Program-made: the position numbers and the translations under genes
Notes under the pieces: model-generated
What the model saw: only the letters and a program-made list of their open reading frames with translations
Database searches by the model: none
Told to the model about the DNA's origin: nothing
Shown: positions 31,127-39,727 of the stretch, one piece after another
Layout of the letters: every line of letters starts with the position of its first letter
Position numbering within the stretch: position 1 is the first letter of the stretch
Origin: Mycobacterium sp. MYCO198283
GTDB taxonomy: Bacteria; Actinomycetota; Actinomycetes; Mycobacteriales; Mycobacteriaceae
Direction: 5' to 3'
Assembly: GCF_021213805.1 (NCBI RefSeq)
Contig: NZ_JAJQJI010000001.1
Coordinates: 124,001-188,000 of the forward strand
DNA: 64,000 nt

Positions 31127-32218
31127 CTATACCCAGTCGCGCAGCACGGCCTCGGTGTCCGCCCCGGGCACGCCCGGCGGGGTCGGCCGAGCCGGGGAGG
31201 TCCGCGAGAACCGCGGGGCCGGCGCCGGGAACAGGTGGTCACCCTCGCGGTAGAACGTGTGGCGCTCGGTGTTGTGCGGCTCGCTTTCCACCTCGCCGAA
31301 CGACAGCACCGGGGTGACGCAGGCGTCGCTGCCGGCGAACACCTGCGCCCAGTGGTCGCGGTCGTGAGCGGCGAACGCCTCGGTCAGCGCGGCCCGCAGC
31401 TCGGGCCAGCGGCCCATGTCGTTCTGATCGGGCAGCGAAGCAGGGTCCAGCCCGAGCTTGGCGAGCAGTTCGGCGAAGAACTGCGGCTCGATCGCGCCGA
31501 CGGCGACGTAGCGGCCGTCGGCCGTCTCGTAGGTGTCGTAGTAGGGCGCGCCGGTGTCGAGGATGTTGACGCCGCGCTCGTCGGTCCACATGCCCATGGC
31601 GCGAAAGGCCCACATCATCTGCGCGAGCACGCTCGAGCCGTCGACCATCGCCGCGTCGACGACCTGCCCGACCCCGGACCGTTCCCGCTCCCACAACGCC
31701 GCCAGGATGCCGACGAGCAAGAACATCGAGCCGCCACCGAAGTCGCCGGCGAGGTTCAGCGGCGGCACCGGGCGCTCGCCCGCCCGCCCGACGGCGTGCA
31801 GCACCCCGTTCAGCGAGATGTAGTTGATGTCGTGGCCGGCCTGCTGGCTGCGCGGGCCGGTCTGCCCCCAGCCTGTCATCCGGCCGTAGATCAGGCGCTC
31901 GTTGACCTTCGCGCAGTCCTCCGGGCCCAGGCCGAGCCGCTCGGTGACGCCCGGGCGGAAGCCTTCGATCAGCACGTCGGCCTTCGCGACGAGCCGCAGC
32001 ACGAGCTCGCGGCCCTCGTCGGTCTTGAGGTTGGCGCCGACGGAGCGCCGGTTGCGCAACAGCTGGTCGGCGCCCTTGGTCGGGATGCCGGGGCCCTTGC
32101 CCGGCCGCTCGACGCGCACGACATCGGCGCCGAGGTCCCCGAGGATCATCGCGGCGTGCGGACCGGGGCCGATACCCGCGAGTTCGACGACGCGCAGCCC
32201 TTGCAGCGGACCCGCCAT
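31127..32218 (-). CDS. mcr: Alpha-methylacyl-CoA racemase
   Basis: 363 aa, the length of the well-studied M. tuberculosis MCR (Rv1143). It interconverts (R)- and (S)-2-methylacyl-CoA, needed to oxidise methyl-branched fatty acids and the sterol side chain. The N-terminal [20 protein letters not shown] and the GHDINYISL segment carrying the catalytic Asp are present. The ATG at 32218 has GGAGG six bases upstream. Divergent from the enoyl-CoA hydratase-like gene across a 67-bp region that holds a 7-bp inverted repeat. Confidence 0.94.
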   Translation of the reverse strand: MAGPLQGLRVVELAGIGPGPHAAMILGDLGADVVRVERPGKGPGIPTKGADQLLRNRRSVGANLKTDEGRELVLRLVAKADVLIEGFRPGVTERLGLGPEDCAKVNERLIYGRMTGWGQTGPRSQQAGHDINYISLNGVLHAVGRAGERPVPPLNLAGDFGGGSMFLLVGILAALWERERSGVGQVVDAAMVDGSSVLAQMMWAFRAMGMWTDERGVNILDTGAPYYDTYETADGRYVAVGAIEPQFFAELLAKLGLDPASLPDQNDMGRWPELRAALTEAFAAHDRDHWAQVFAGSDACVTPVLSFGEVESEPHNTERHTFYREGDHLFPAPAPRFSRTSPARPTPPGVPGADTEAVLRDWV

Positions 32219-32264
32219 GACAACCTCCAAGGTTCGAGTGACCGGGCGCATCGCATTGTGCCGT

Positions 32265-32281
32265 ACTCACTTACAGTGAGT
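32265..32281. promoter_or_regulatory. Inverted-repeat operator candidate over the echA promoter
   Basis: ACTCACT-TAC-AGTGAGT, a perfect 7-bp dyad with a 3-bp centre, lies between divergent mcr and the crotonase gene. It covers TACAGT (32272-32277), which stands 8 nt before the ATG at 32286 and looks like the -10, so a bound regulator would block RNA polymerase. Confidence 0.55.
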
Positions 32282-32285
32282 GACC

Positions 32286-33098
32286 ATGACCACAACCCAG
32301 TCCGCCGTCGACGCGCTGCCCGCCGTCGACGGCCTGTCGGTGGCGTTTGCCGACGGGGTGCTCACGGTGACGATCAACCGGCCCGAGAGCCTCAACGCGC
32401 TGACCGCGGGTGTGCTGAACGGCATCGCCGACGCGATGACCGCCGCCGCCGGCGACCCGCGGGTGAAGGTCGTCCGGCTCGCCGGCGCGGGCCGCGGCTT
32501 CTCCTCGGGTGCTGACATCAGCTCCGATCGCGGCGGCGCCGACACGGTGCCGATGGAGACGCTCGACGCGGCGGACCGCGCGGCGCGCTCGATCGTCGCG
32601 GTGCCGCATCCGGTGGTCGCGCTCGTGCACGGGCCGGCGGCGGGGGTGGGCGTGTCGCTGGCGCTGGCGTGCGACGTGGTGCTGGCGAGCGACAAGGCGT
32701 TCCTGCTGCTGGCGTTCACCAAGATCGGCCTGATGCCCGACGGCGGCGCCTCCGCGCTGGTGGCCGCGGCGATCGGCCGCATCCGGGCGATGCGGATGGC
32801 GCTGCTCGCCGAGCGCATCTCGGCGACCGAAGCGCTCGAGTGGGGGCTGGTGTCGGCGGTGTTCCCCGCCGAGGAGTTCGACGCCGAGGCCGACAAGGTG
32901 GTGGCGGCGCTGGCCGCCGGCCCGGCGGTCGCACTGGCGAAGACGAAGGCCGCCGTCAACGCCGCGACGCTCACCGAGTTCGACGCCGCGCTGCGCCGGG
33001 AGTACGACGGACAGTCACAGCTGTTGCAGGCGGCCGACGTACGCGAGGGGATGCGCGCCTTCCAGGAGCGCCGCGCCCCGAAGTTCACCGACGCCTGA
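32286..33098 (+). CDS. Enoyl-CoA hydratase/isomerase family protein (EchA10/11-like)
   Basis: 270-aa crotonase-fold protein, near the place of Rv1142c/Rv1141c. Acyl-CoA-binding loops RGFSSGADIS and HGPAAGVGVSLALACDVV are recognisable. The two Glu of true hydratases are not: the first is Ser in GVGVSLAL and the second is Asp in MPDGG. It may therefore be an isomerase, a different crotonase, or a non-catalytic relative. A GTG at 32280 is an alternative start, but ATG 32286 fits the promoter spacing. Confidence 0.88.
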   Translation: MTTTQSAVDALPAVDGLSVAFADGVLTVTINRPESLNALTAGVLNGIADAMTAAAGDPRVKVVRLAGAGRGFSSGADISSDRGGADTVPMETLDAADRAARSIVAVPHPVVALVHGPAAGVGVSLALACDVVLASDKAFLLLAFTKIGLMPDGGASALVAAAIGRIRAMRMALLAERISATEALEWGLVSAVFPAEEFDAEADKVVAALAAGPAVALAKTKAAVNAATLTEFDAALRREYDGQSQLLQAADVREGMRAFQERRAPKFTDA

Positions 33099-33107
33099 GC
33101 GGGCCGC

Positions 33108-33845
33108 CTACAGGCCGAAGATCGGCGGAAGCGCGAACACCATCACCGCACCCCAGATGAAGTGGGTGAGCATCGGCGCCAGCACGCCGCCGGTCGCGCG
33201 GCGCAGGACGGCGCACACGGTGCCGAGGATGATCGCGGCGAAGCCCAGCATCGGGTTGCCCGCGGCCATGGTGACCGCGATGTAGAGCAGCGTCGAGATC
33301 AGCACCGGGTGGAAGTTGTGGAAGGCGCTGTAGAGCGCACCGCGGAAGAACAGTTCTTCGGCGATACCGTTGGCGACGGTGATGGCGGCGACCAGCGGGA
33401 GGCTGCCCTGGTTGGCGTAGATCAGCACGTTGCGGACGTAGTCGGCGACGGGCGGGATCTCCCGGACGACGAAGCCGCCGACGATGAACGCGGCGCCCAG
33501 CAGCAGCCCGATCGTGATGCCGGTCAGCACCGGCCGTTGGTTGCGGCCGCGCCAGCAGATGCGGCCGAGGTGCAGCGGTCCGGACGCGAAAGCGCCGGTG
33601 GCGAAGATGACCGCGAGCGCGAGCGTCCACCAGTAGAAGCTGGACCCGCCGGGGGGCTGCGTCAACGACGCGCCGAGCACCGCCGCGCCGACCACCAGGA
33701 CGACCGCGACGATGATGCGGCGCCGCCGCACGACCGCGGGCCATTCGGGGTGCGGCAGCGCCTCCTTGCCGAGGTTCTCGAGCCAGTGGCGCAGCGCGCC
33801 CGCTTCGGGGTCGGCGCAGGTGTCCTGGGTCACGCTGGTGGTCAC
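33108..33845 (-). CDS. CPBP (CAAX/Abi-type) intramembrane metalloprotease
   Basis: 245 aa with about 7-8 helices. The CPBP motif AEELFFRGALY (Glu-Glu ... Arg) is intact, with later His-bearing segments FHNFHPVL and THFIWG, which together form the expected metal site. In bacteria such proteins process peptides or act in immunity to bacteriocins; the role in mycobacteria is unknown. The GTG start overlaps the upstream TGA (GTGA), so it is coupled to the NAD-binding gene at 33842-34990. Confidence 0.85.
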   Translation of the reverse strand: MTTSVTQDTCADPEAGALRHWLENLGKEALPHPEWPAVVRRRRIIVAVVLVVGAAVLGASLTQPPGGSSFYWWTLALAVIFATGAFASGPLHLGRICWRGRNQRPVLTGITIGLLLGAAFIVGGFVVREIPPVADYVRNVLIYANQGSLPLVAAITVANGIAEELFFRGALYSAFHNFHPVLISTLLYIAVTMAAGNPMLGFAAIILGTVCAVLRRATGGVLAPMLTHFIWGAVMVFALPPIFGL

Positions 33846-34990
33846 GTCGACCTCTTCGGCGTCAGGCTGACAAGGGTGTCCGCCCAGGCCCGCAGGGCGG
33901 CGGCGACCGGACCGGGCACCGCTTCGAGCAGGTCGAGCGCTTTGCGGGCCGGCGGCGGCGTGACCGCCATGGCCAGTTGCTGCAGGCGCAGCGCGTCGCC
34001 GCCCGCCCACCGCGGGTCGGTGTCGGCGAGGTGGTGCGGGTCGGCGAGCCGGTTCACCGGCTGCGGCAGGTGGTGGGACAGCGCGGCGGAGACGGCGTCG
34101 TCGGTGCTGGTGAGCCCGCCGGGCGGGTCGGGGACGATGTCGCGCAGTCGGGCGTCGGATGCCGTCATCGGATAGTCGAGCGACTGGATCAGGTCAGCGG
34201 CCAGGCCGGTGGGTACGGGGACGACGGTGCCGGCGACGCGTGCCATCAACGCCTTGGGGATGAGGGCCTGGGCGCCGTTGAGCGGGAGTCCGGCGCGCAC
34301 CGCTCCGGTGGCACGCAGGTACGAGCCGAGCAGCCCGCCGTAGGTGGTGACGTCGGGGCCGGTGATGTCGAAGGCGCCGGCGGGCACGGTGTCCGGGTCG
34401 GCGGCCGCGACGAGGTAGTAGAGGACGTCGCGGATGGAGATGGGTTCCATCTTGTTGGACGCCCAGGACGGCAACGGGATGACGAGCAGGCGGTCAGCGA
34501 CGTAGCGAACCATCTCAAACGATGTGGAGCCCGCCCCGATGATGACCGCGGCGCCGAGCCACACCACTTCCGGGCCGCCGTCGACGTGCAGCGCCTCGGC
34601 GACCTCGGCTCGGCTGGCCAGGTGCTCCGACAGCGTGTCCCCGTCGGGAACGAAGCCGCCGAGGTAGACGATGCGGGTGACCCCGGCGTCGCGTGCCGCC
34701 TCGGCGACGTGCGTGGCCGCCGCCCGGTCGGCGTCGCGGAAGCCGGGCTGTCCGATGCCGTGGACGAGGTAGTAGACGACGTCAACGGCACCGGCGTCGG
34801 CGAAGGCCCGCCGCGCCGAGGCGGCGTCGTTCGCGTCGAGACCGACGGCCGTCACCTCGTCGAACCAGCCGTAGCGCCGCAGCCGCTTCGGCTTGCGCGT
34901 GGCGGCCACCACCTGGTGCCCGTCGCGCAGCAGCTCGGTGACGAGCCGCGAGCCGACGTATCCGGTGGCCCCGGTGACCAGAATTCGCAT
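33842..34990 (-). CDS. NAD(P)-binding protein, NmrA/SDR-type
   Basis: 382 aa. The N-terminus MRILVTGATGYVGSRLVTEL is an extended-SDR nucleotide site, followed by AATRKPKRLRR, which suggests NADPH. The Tyr-Lys pair is not obvious, as in NmrA-like or DUF2867-type proteins. The C-terminal ~150 residues have no function I recognise. The ATG at 34990 is preceded by TACGGT and 7 nt. It is coupled to the CPBP protease by a GTGA overlap. Confidence 0.8.
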   Translation of the reverse strand: MRILVTGATGYVGSRLVTELLRDGHQVVAATRKPKRLRRYGWFDEVTAVGLDANDAASARRAFADAGAVDVVYYLVHGIGQPGFRDADRAAATHVAEAARDAGVTRIVYLGGFVPDGDTLSEHLASRAEVAEALHVDGGPEVVWLGAAVIIGAGSTSFEMVRYVADRLLVIPLPSWASNKMEPISIRDVLYYLVAAADPDTVPAGAFDITGPDVTTYGGLLGSYLRATGAVRAGLPLNGAQALIPKALMARVAGTVVPVPTGLAADLIQSLDYPMTASDARLRDIVPDPPGGLTSTDDAVSAALSHHLPQPVNRLADPHHLADTDPRWAGGDALRLQQLAMAVTPPPARKALDLLEAVPGPVAAALRAWADTLVSLTPKRST

Positions 34991-34997
34991 CGCCGGT

Positions 34998-35003
34998 ACC
35001 GTA
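34998..35003 (-). promoter_or_regulatory. -10 hexamer of the NAD(P)-binding gene
   Basis: TACGGT, 7 nt before the ATG at 34990; it rejects the slightly longer start at 35008. Confidence 0.5.
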
Positions 35004-35062
35004 CCCACCTCCGTCCGGGCGCAATCCGCGGCGGATCCGGTCGACGATGACGTCGGTCACAC

Positions 35063-35584
35063 TCATCCGGCGTCGCGGTGCAGGTCGATCAGCTGGCGGT
35101 AGACCTCGGCGTTGAAGCGGTTGCCCTGCACCTCGTCGTCGGTGAGCTCGCGACGGACCTTGCCGGGCACCCCGGCCACCATCGACCGCGGCGGGATCAC
35201 CATGCCCTGCGGGACGAGCGCACTGGCCGCCACCAGCGAACCCTCGCCGACGACCGCGCCGTTCAGGATCACCGCCCCCATGCCGATCAGGCAGTCGTCC
35301 TGCACGGTGCAGCCGTGCAGCACGGCGTTGTGGCCGACGCTGCAGTTCGCTCCCACCCGGACCGGGAAGCCCGGGTCGACGTGCACGGTGACACCGTCCT
35401 GCAGGTTGCTGCCGGCGCCGATCTCGATGGCCTCGGCCTCGGCGCGCAGCGTCGCGCCGTACCAGACGCTCGCCCGCTCGGCGAGCCGGACCCGGCCGAT
35501 GACGGCGGCGTTGGGCGCCACCCACGACTCGGCGGCGAACTGTGGCGCGTGACCTGCGATCGCGACGATGAGCGGCTCGGGCAT
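35063..35584 (-). CDS. Gamma-class carbonic anhydrase-like protein
   Basis: 173 aa left-handed beta-helix (hexapeptide repeats) of the gamma-CA/YrdA family. Three His ligands are visible in DGVTVHVD, SVGHNAVLHG. It may bind zinc or iron; many relatives show no carbonic anhydrase activity. ATG 35584 is selected over 35593 because TACGAT stands 7 nt upstream. Confidence 0.9.
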   Translation of the reverse strand: MPEPLIVAIAGHAPQFAAESWVAPNAAVIGRVRLAERASVWYGATLRAEAEAIEIGAGSNLQDGVTVHVDPGFPVRVGANCSVGHNAVLHGCTVQDDCLIGMGAVILNGAVVGEGSLVAASALVPQGMVIPPRSMVAGVPGKVRRELTDDEVQGNRFNAEVYRQLIDLHRDAG

Positions 35585-35591
35585 GCCCGCC

Positions 35592-35597
35592 ATCGTA
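35592..35597 (-). promoter_or_regulatory. -10 hexamer of the gamma-CA gene
   Basis: TACGAT, 7 nt before the ATG at 35584; leaderless layout that decides between two close ATGs. Confidence 0.5.
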
Positions 35598-35676
35598 GAA
35601 ACCGCCGATTTCACCTCGACGGACGCCAGCCCCTACTATCCACTGCGGCGCCGCAACGAGGGAGAAAAGCCGAAGC

Positions 35677-36402
35677 ATGAAGAACCGCACCAAGTCCGCG
35701 TTCGCCGGTGTCGCGGTCGTCGCCGTCGCGCTGTCCGCGGCGGTGACCGCCCACGGCGAGCCGACCCCGACGCCCAAGCCGACCACCGTGACGCTGCCCG
35801 ACCTGCAAGGTTCTGGCTGCGATGCGCTGAAGAAGGAATTGACGGCCACCGACCCGAACGCGCTGCAGACGCTGTCGAAGCAGTCGGTGTCGGCCAACAT
35901 CGCCGCGATCCCCGAGCTGTCGACGTTCTCGTCGGCGATCTCCGGCGGCGTGAACCCGGCGGTGAACGTCGTCGGCGTCCTCGACAACGGCCCCTACACC
36001 GTCTTCGCGCCCACCAACGATGCGTTCGCGAAGCTCGATCCGGGCACGCTCGAGCTGCTGAAGTCCAATCCGGCGGCGCTGACGGACGTCCTGTACTACC
36101 ACATGGTGTTGAGCATCCTGGGCGTCGACGACGTGCACGGCAAGCTCACGACACAGCAGGGCAAGCAGGTCACCGTCGAGGGCAAGGGCGGCGACATCAA
36201 GGTCGACGGCGCCAAGGTGCTGTGCGGCGCGATCACCGGCGGCAACTCGCGGATCTACCTGATCGACACGGTGCTCGATCCGGCCAAGGCGCTGCCGGCG
36301 GATCAGACCAAGGCCTCGCCGACCAGCTCCTCGCCGAGCTCGACACCCAGCTCGTCGCCGAGCGCGCCCGCGGCGGCCGAGGCCGCGCCCCCCGCCGCCT
36401 AG
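35677..36402 (+). CDS. Secreted FAS1 (fasciclin) domain protein, MPT70/MPT83-like
   Basis: 241 aa. A signal peptide (residues 1-~27, cleavage near AHG-EP) is followed by a Thr/Pro linker and a FAS1 domain with the H1 and H2 motifs YTVFAPTNDAFAKL and VYLIDTVL-like (IYLIDTVLDP). It lacks a lipobox Cys in the signal peptide, so it is MPT70-like (secreted) rather than MPT83-like. The Ser/Pro/Ala tail (~35 residues) is low complexity. Probably an adhesion or envelope protein. Overlaps the convergent hydratase stop by 4 bp. Confidence 0.9.
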   Translation: MKNRTKSAFAGVAVVAVALSAAVTAHGEPTPTPKPTTVTLPDLQGSGCDALKKELTATDPNALQTLSKQSVSANIAAIPELSTFSSAISGGVNPAVNVVGVLDNGPYTVFAPTNDAFAKLDPGTLELLKSNPAALTDVLYYHMVLSILGVDDVHGKLTTQQGKQVTVEGKGGDIKVDGAKVLCGAITGGNSRIYLIDTVLDPAKALPADQTKASPTSSSPSSTPSSSPSAPAAAEAAPPAA

Positions 36403-37196
36403 CGGCCCTGCCAGACGGGCGGCCGCTTCTCGGCGAACGCCCGCGGGCCTTCCCGCGCGTCCTCGGTCTGCATGACGGCGATCGCCTCGCGCGTGGTGGC
36501 GTCCCAGCCGGATTCGTCACCGGGCACGGGCCGGCCGTCGGTGCGGTAGGCGACTCGCTTGCTGGCCTGCACGGCGAGCGGCGCGTTCGCGGCGATGGTC
36601 TCGGCCAGCGTGACGGCCGCGGCCACCTCGTCGCCGTCGGGGACGACCTCGTTGACCAGGCCCCAGCGCGCTGCCGCCGCGGCCGTGATCGGCTCGCCGG
36701 TGAACAGCATCCGCAGCGCGACCTTGCGGGGCAGCGTGTCGACGATGCGGAACGCGCCGCCCGCCGCGGCCAACAGGCCGCGCTTCACCTCGGGCAGCCC
36801 GAACATCGCGCTCTCGCGGGCGACCACGAGGTCGCTGGCCAGCGCCAGTTCGGTGCCGCCGCCCAGCGCGGTGCCGTTGACGGCGGCGATGGTCGGCTTG
36901 TCGATGAAGTGCCGCACGTAGCCGGCGAAGCCCCACTCCGGGTGCTGCGGATGGCTCAGGTGCTCGCCGCGGGCGATCGCCTTGAGGTCGGCTCCGGCGC
37001 AGAACGACCTGTCCCCCGCACCGGTCAGCACCACCACGCGGATGTCGCGGTCGTGCTGGGCGTCCTCGAGCGCGTCGCCGACGGCGGTGCTGACGGCGCC
37101 GTTGACGGCGTTGCGGGCCTCGGGCCGGTTGATCGTGACGACGAGGACGTTGCCCCGGCGCTCGGTGAGAGCGCCCGGGGCCGCGTCCGTCGTCAC
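36399..37196 (-). CDS. Enoyl-CoA hydratase (crotonase)
   Basis: 265 aa, at the place of Rv1136. NRPEARNAVNGAVS, FCAGADLKA, NGTALGGGTELALASDLV and FGLPEVKRGL are present, so both catalytic Glu positions are kept and a true hydratase is likely. The GTG at 37196 overlaps the thiolase stop as GTGA, giving a two-gene operon of thiolase then hydratase. The long upstream frame is a shadow of the thiolase. Confidence 0.9.
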   Translation of the reverse strand: MTTDAAPGALTERRGNVLVVTINRPEARNAVNGAVSTAVGDALEDAQHDRDIRVVVLTGAGDRSFCAGADLKAIARGEHLSHPQHPEWGFAGYVRHFIDKPTIAAVNGTALGGGTELALASDLVVARESAMFGLPEVKRGLLAAAGGAFRIVDTLPRKVALRMLFTGEPITAAAAARWGLVNEVVPDGDEVAAAVTLAETIAANAPLAVQASKRVAYRTDGRPVPGDESGWDATTREAIAVMQTEDAREGPRAFAEKRPPVWQGR

Positions 37197-38350
37197 AACA
37201 GTTCCAGGATGGTGGCGTTGGCCTGACCGCCGCCCTCGCACATCGTCTGCAGGCCGTAGCGAATTCCCTTGTCGCGCATGTGATAGAGCATTGTGGTCAT
37301 GATGCGGGCCCCGGAGCCGCCCAGCGGGTGGCCCAGCGCGATCGCGCCGCCGTTCGGGTTCAGCTTCTTCTCGTCGGCGCCGATGTCCTTGAGCCACGCC
37401 ATGGGCACCGGGGCGAACGCCTCGTTGACCTCGAACACGCCGATCTCGTCGAGGCTCAGCCCCGAACGCTTCAACACCTTTTGCGTCGCCGGGATCGGCG
37501 CGGTCAGCATGATCACCGGGTCGGCGCCGGCCAGCGTCGCGGTGTGCACGCGGGCAATCGGCTTGCGCCCCAGCGACTGCGCCTTGTCGGCGGACATGAA
37601 CAGCAGCGCGGCCGAGCCGTCGGAGATCTGCGAGGCGTTGCCGGCGTGGATGACGCCGTCCTCCTTGAACGCCGGCTTCAGCTGCGCCATCTTCTCGACG
37701 GTGCCGCCCCGGCGGATGCCCTCGTCCTTCAGTACGGTGCTTGTTTGGGTCCCCTCGCCAGTGGCCTTGATCGCGACGATCTGGTCGTCGAACGCGCCGG
37801 AATCCTGTGCGGCGGCGGCCTTTTCGTGCGAGCCGAGGGAGAACTCGTCGAGCGCGGTGCGGTCGAAGCCCCACTGCTCGGCGATCATCTCGGCGCCGAT
37901 GCCCTGGTTCGGGGTGCGGTCGTAGCGGTCCTTGAAGCTCTGCGGATACGGGTTGCCGCCGCCTGCGAGCGACGAGCCCATCGGGGTGCGCGACATCGAC
38001 TCGACGCCGCCGGCGACCACGACGTCGTAGTGACCGGCCACCACGCCGGCCGCGGCGAAGTGCACCGACTGCTGGCTGGACCCGCATTGGCGGTCGACGG
38101 TCACGCCCGGCACGGTCTCGGGCCAGCCGGCGGCGAGCAGCGCGGTGCGGCCGATGTCGAGCGCCTGCTCGCCGGCCTGCATCACGCAGCCCCAGATGAC
38201 GTCGTCGACGATGCCCGGATCGATCCCGGCGCGCTCGACGAGACCGTTGAGCACCTGCGCCGACAGCTCGGCCGGATGCACCCCGGACAGGCCGCCGTTG
38301 CGCTTCCCGATCGGCGACCGGACCGCTTCGACGATGACGGCTTCAGCCAT
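37193..38350 (-). CDS. Acetyl-CoA acetyltransferase (thiolase)
   Basis: 385-aa thiolase at the place of Rv1135A. Nucleophile C89 sits in VDRQCGSSQ, the HPLGGSGARI loop holds the His, and the CEGGGQANATI C-terminus holds the second Cys. It cleaves 3-ketoacyl-CoA (beta-oxidation) or condenses acetyl-CoA. ATG 38350 has GGGAG at good spacing; a GTG 6 bp earlier is possible. First gene of the thiolase-hydratase pair. Confidence 0.93.
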   Translation of the reverse strand: MAEAVIVEAVRSPIGKRNGGLSGVHPAELSAQVLNGLVERAGIDPGIVDDVIWGCVMQAGEQALDIGRTALLAAGWPETVPGVTVDRQCGSSQQSVHFAAAGVVAGHYDVVVAGGVESMSRTPMGSSLAGGGNPYPQSFKDRYDRTPNQGIGAEMIAEQWGFDRTALDEFSLGSHEKAAAAQDSGAFDDQIVAIKATGEGTQTSTVLKDEGIRRGGTVEKMAQLKPAFKEDGVIHAGNASQISDGSAALLFMSADKAQSLGRKPIARVHTATLAGADPVIMLTAPIPATQKVLKRSGLSLDEIGVFEVNEAFAPVPMAWLKDIGADEKKLNPNGGAIALGHPLGGSGARIMTTMLYHMRDKGIRYGLQTMCEGGGQANATILELL

Positions 38351-38415
38351 GTTCACTCCCTAGGTAGTTTGACGCCTGTCTAGTTCTTATCAGCCGACGC
38401 CCGAACCCCGACGCG

Positions 38416-38421
38416 TAGCGT
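38416..38421 (+). promoter_or_regulatory. -10 hexamer of the NAD(P)H-binding gene
   Basis: TAGCGT, 8 nt before the ATG at 38430. The rest of the 79-bp divergent gap has a weak TTGAC-gcct-GTCTA dyad, not annotated separately. Confidence 0.45.
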
Positions 38422-38429
38422 CGCCATAC

Positions 38430-39077
38430 ATGGCGCACATCGTGATCATCGGCGGCCACGGCAAGGTCGCGCTGCACCTCGCCCGCATCCTCACCGGCCA
38501 GGGCCATCAGGTGACGTCGGTGTTCCGCAACCCCGACCACACCGACGACGTGGCGGCCACCGGTGCGGCGCCGCTGATCGCCGACATCGAGACGCTCGAC
38601 GACGCCGCAGCAGCCGAGCTGGTGACGGGCCGCGACGCCGTGGTGTTCGCCGCGGGCGCCGGCGGCGGGGATCCGGCCCGCACCTTCGCCGTCGACCGCG
38701 ACGCCGCCATCCGGTTGATCGACGCGGCCGCCGCGAGCGGCGTGCGCCGGTTCGTGCTGGTGTCCTACTTCGGTGCCCGCCCCGATCACGGTGTGCCGCA
38801 GGACGATCCGTTCTTCGCCTACGCCGAGGCCAAGGCCGCCGCCGATGCACACCTGCGCGCGTCGGGGTTGGATTGGACGATACTCGGGCCGGGCCGGCTG
38901 ACATTTGGGCCGGGCACCGGCCGGATTGCCGTCGGCGCCCAGGCCGCCGACGGTGAGGTGTCGCGGGAGGACGTCGCACGGGTGGCCGCCGCCGTGCTCG
39001 CCGACGATTCGACCATCGGGCGCACCATCGAGTTCAACAACGGCGACGTGCCGATCGAGCAGGCCGTGGCGTCTTAG
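38430..39077 (+). CDS. NAD(P)H-binding protein (atypical SDR, YwnB-like)
   Basis: 215 aa. IIGGHGKVALHLARIL is the nucleotide-binding turn and SVFRNPDHTDD the ribose-phosphate contact, consistent with the atypical SDR family. The catalytic Tyr-x-x-x-Lys is kept as YAEAKAAADAHL. Substrate unknown. Divergent from the thiolase, convergent with the following crotonase (4-bp overlap of stops). Confidence 0.87.
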   Translation: MAHIVIIGGHGKVALHLARILTGQGHQVTSVFRNPDHTDDVAATGAAPLIADIETLDDAAAAELVTGRDAVVFAAGAGGGDPARTFAVDRDAAIRLIDAAAASGVRRFVLVSYFGARPDHGVPQDDPFFAYAEAKAAADAHLRASGLDWTILGPGRLTFGPGTGRIAVGAQAADGEVSREDVARVAAAVLADDSTIGRTIEFNNGDVPIEQAVAS

Positions 39078-39727
39078 CCGGTGAGCGCCGCGACCGCCGG
39101 ACCGAACATCGTCTGCTTGATCGCACCGAGCGTGCCGGCGTCCTTGGCGCCCAGCGCCGCGACGGACGCCACCGCGTCGGCCGTCACCCGGTTCTCGTCG
39201 GCAACGGCGTCGACGATGCCCGCCGCGAGCGCGTCGGGTCCGCCGAAGCGTCGGCCGGTGGTCATCGCGCCCACCGCGGCCTGCGGGGTCAACTTCGCCT
39301 GGATCAGCGCCGCCATGCCCGGCGTGAACGGGATGCGGATGTCGACCTCGGGGAAGCAGAAGTAGCCGCGATCGGTGCGCATCACCCGGAAGTCGTGGGC
39401 GATCGCCAGCATCGCGGCCGCCCCGAACGCGTGGCCGGTGATGGCCGCGGCGGTCGGCATGGGCAGCGTCAGCAGGCGGGCCAGCAGCCCGTGCACCCGT
39501 CCGACGTACCAGTCGCCGCGGTCGCTGTTGGCCGCGAGCCACTCCAGGTCGAGCCCGTTGGAGTAGAACTTCCCGGAGGCCGTGGTGACCAGCGCGGTGG
39601 CGCCGCTGTTTGACAGGCCGTCGAGCGCCGCATCGAACGCGTCGAGGAAGTCCGGTGAGAACCGGTTCTCGTCGTCGCCGAGGTGTAGCACCGCGACGTC
39701 GCCGTCGCGGGTCAGCTCAATGCTCAT
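39074..39727 (-). CDS. Enoyl-CoA isomerase-like crotonase
   Basis: 217 aa. A short crotonase with ITGHAFGAAAMLAIAHDFRV (first Glu of the hydratase pair absent) and FPEVDIRIPFTPGM (a Glu retained), the pattern of delta3,delta2-enoyl-CoA isomerases, which use a single acid. The ATG at 39727 has AAGGAGAA upstream and overlaps the TetR gene's stop by 11 bp, so the two are co-transcribed and probably coupled. Confidence 0.87.
   Translation of the reverse strand: MSIELTRDGDVAVLHLGDDENRFSPDFLDAFDAALDGLSNSGATALVTTASGKFYSNGLDLEWLAANSDRGDWYVGRVHGLLARLLTLPMPTAAAITGHAFGAAAMLAIAHDFRVMRTDRGYFCFPEVDIRIPFTPGMAALIQAKLTPQAAVGAMTTGRRFGGPDALAAGIVDAVADENRVTADAVASVAALGAKDAGTLGAIKQTMFGPAVAALTG

Noticed and set aside
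38351..38429. TTGAC-gcct-GTCTA dyad upstream of the thiolase
   Set aside because: Half-sites differ and the symmetry does not extend; within chance for this region.
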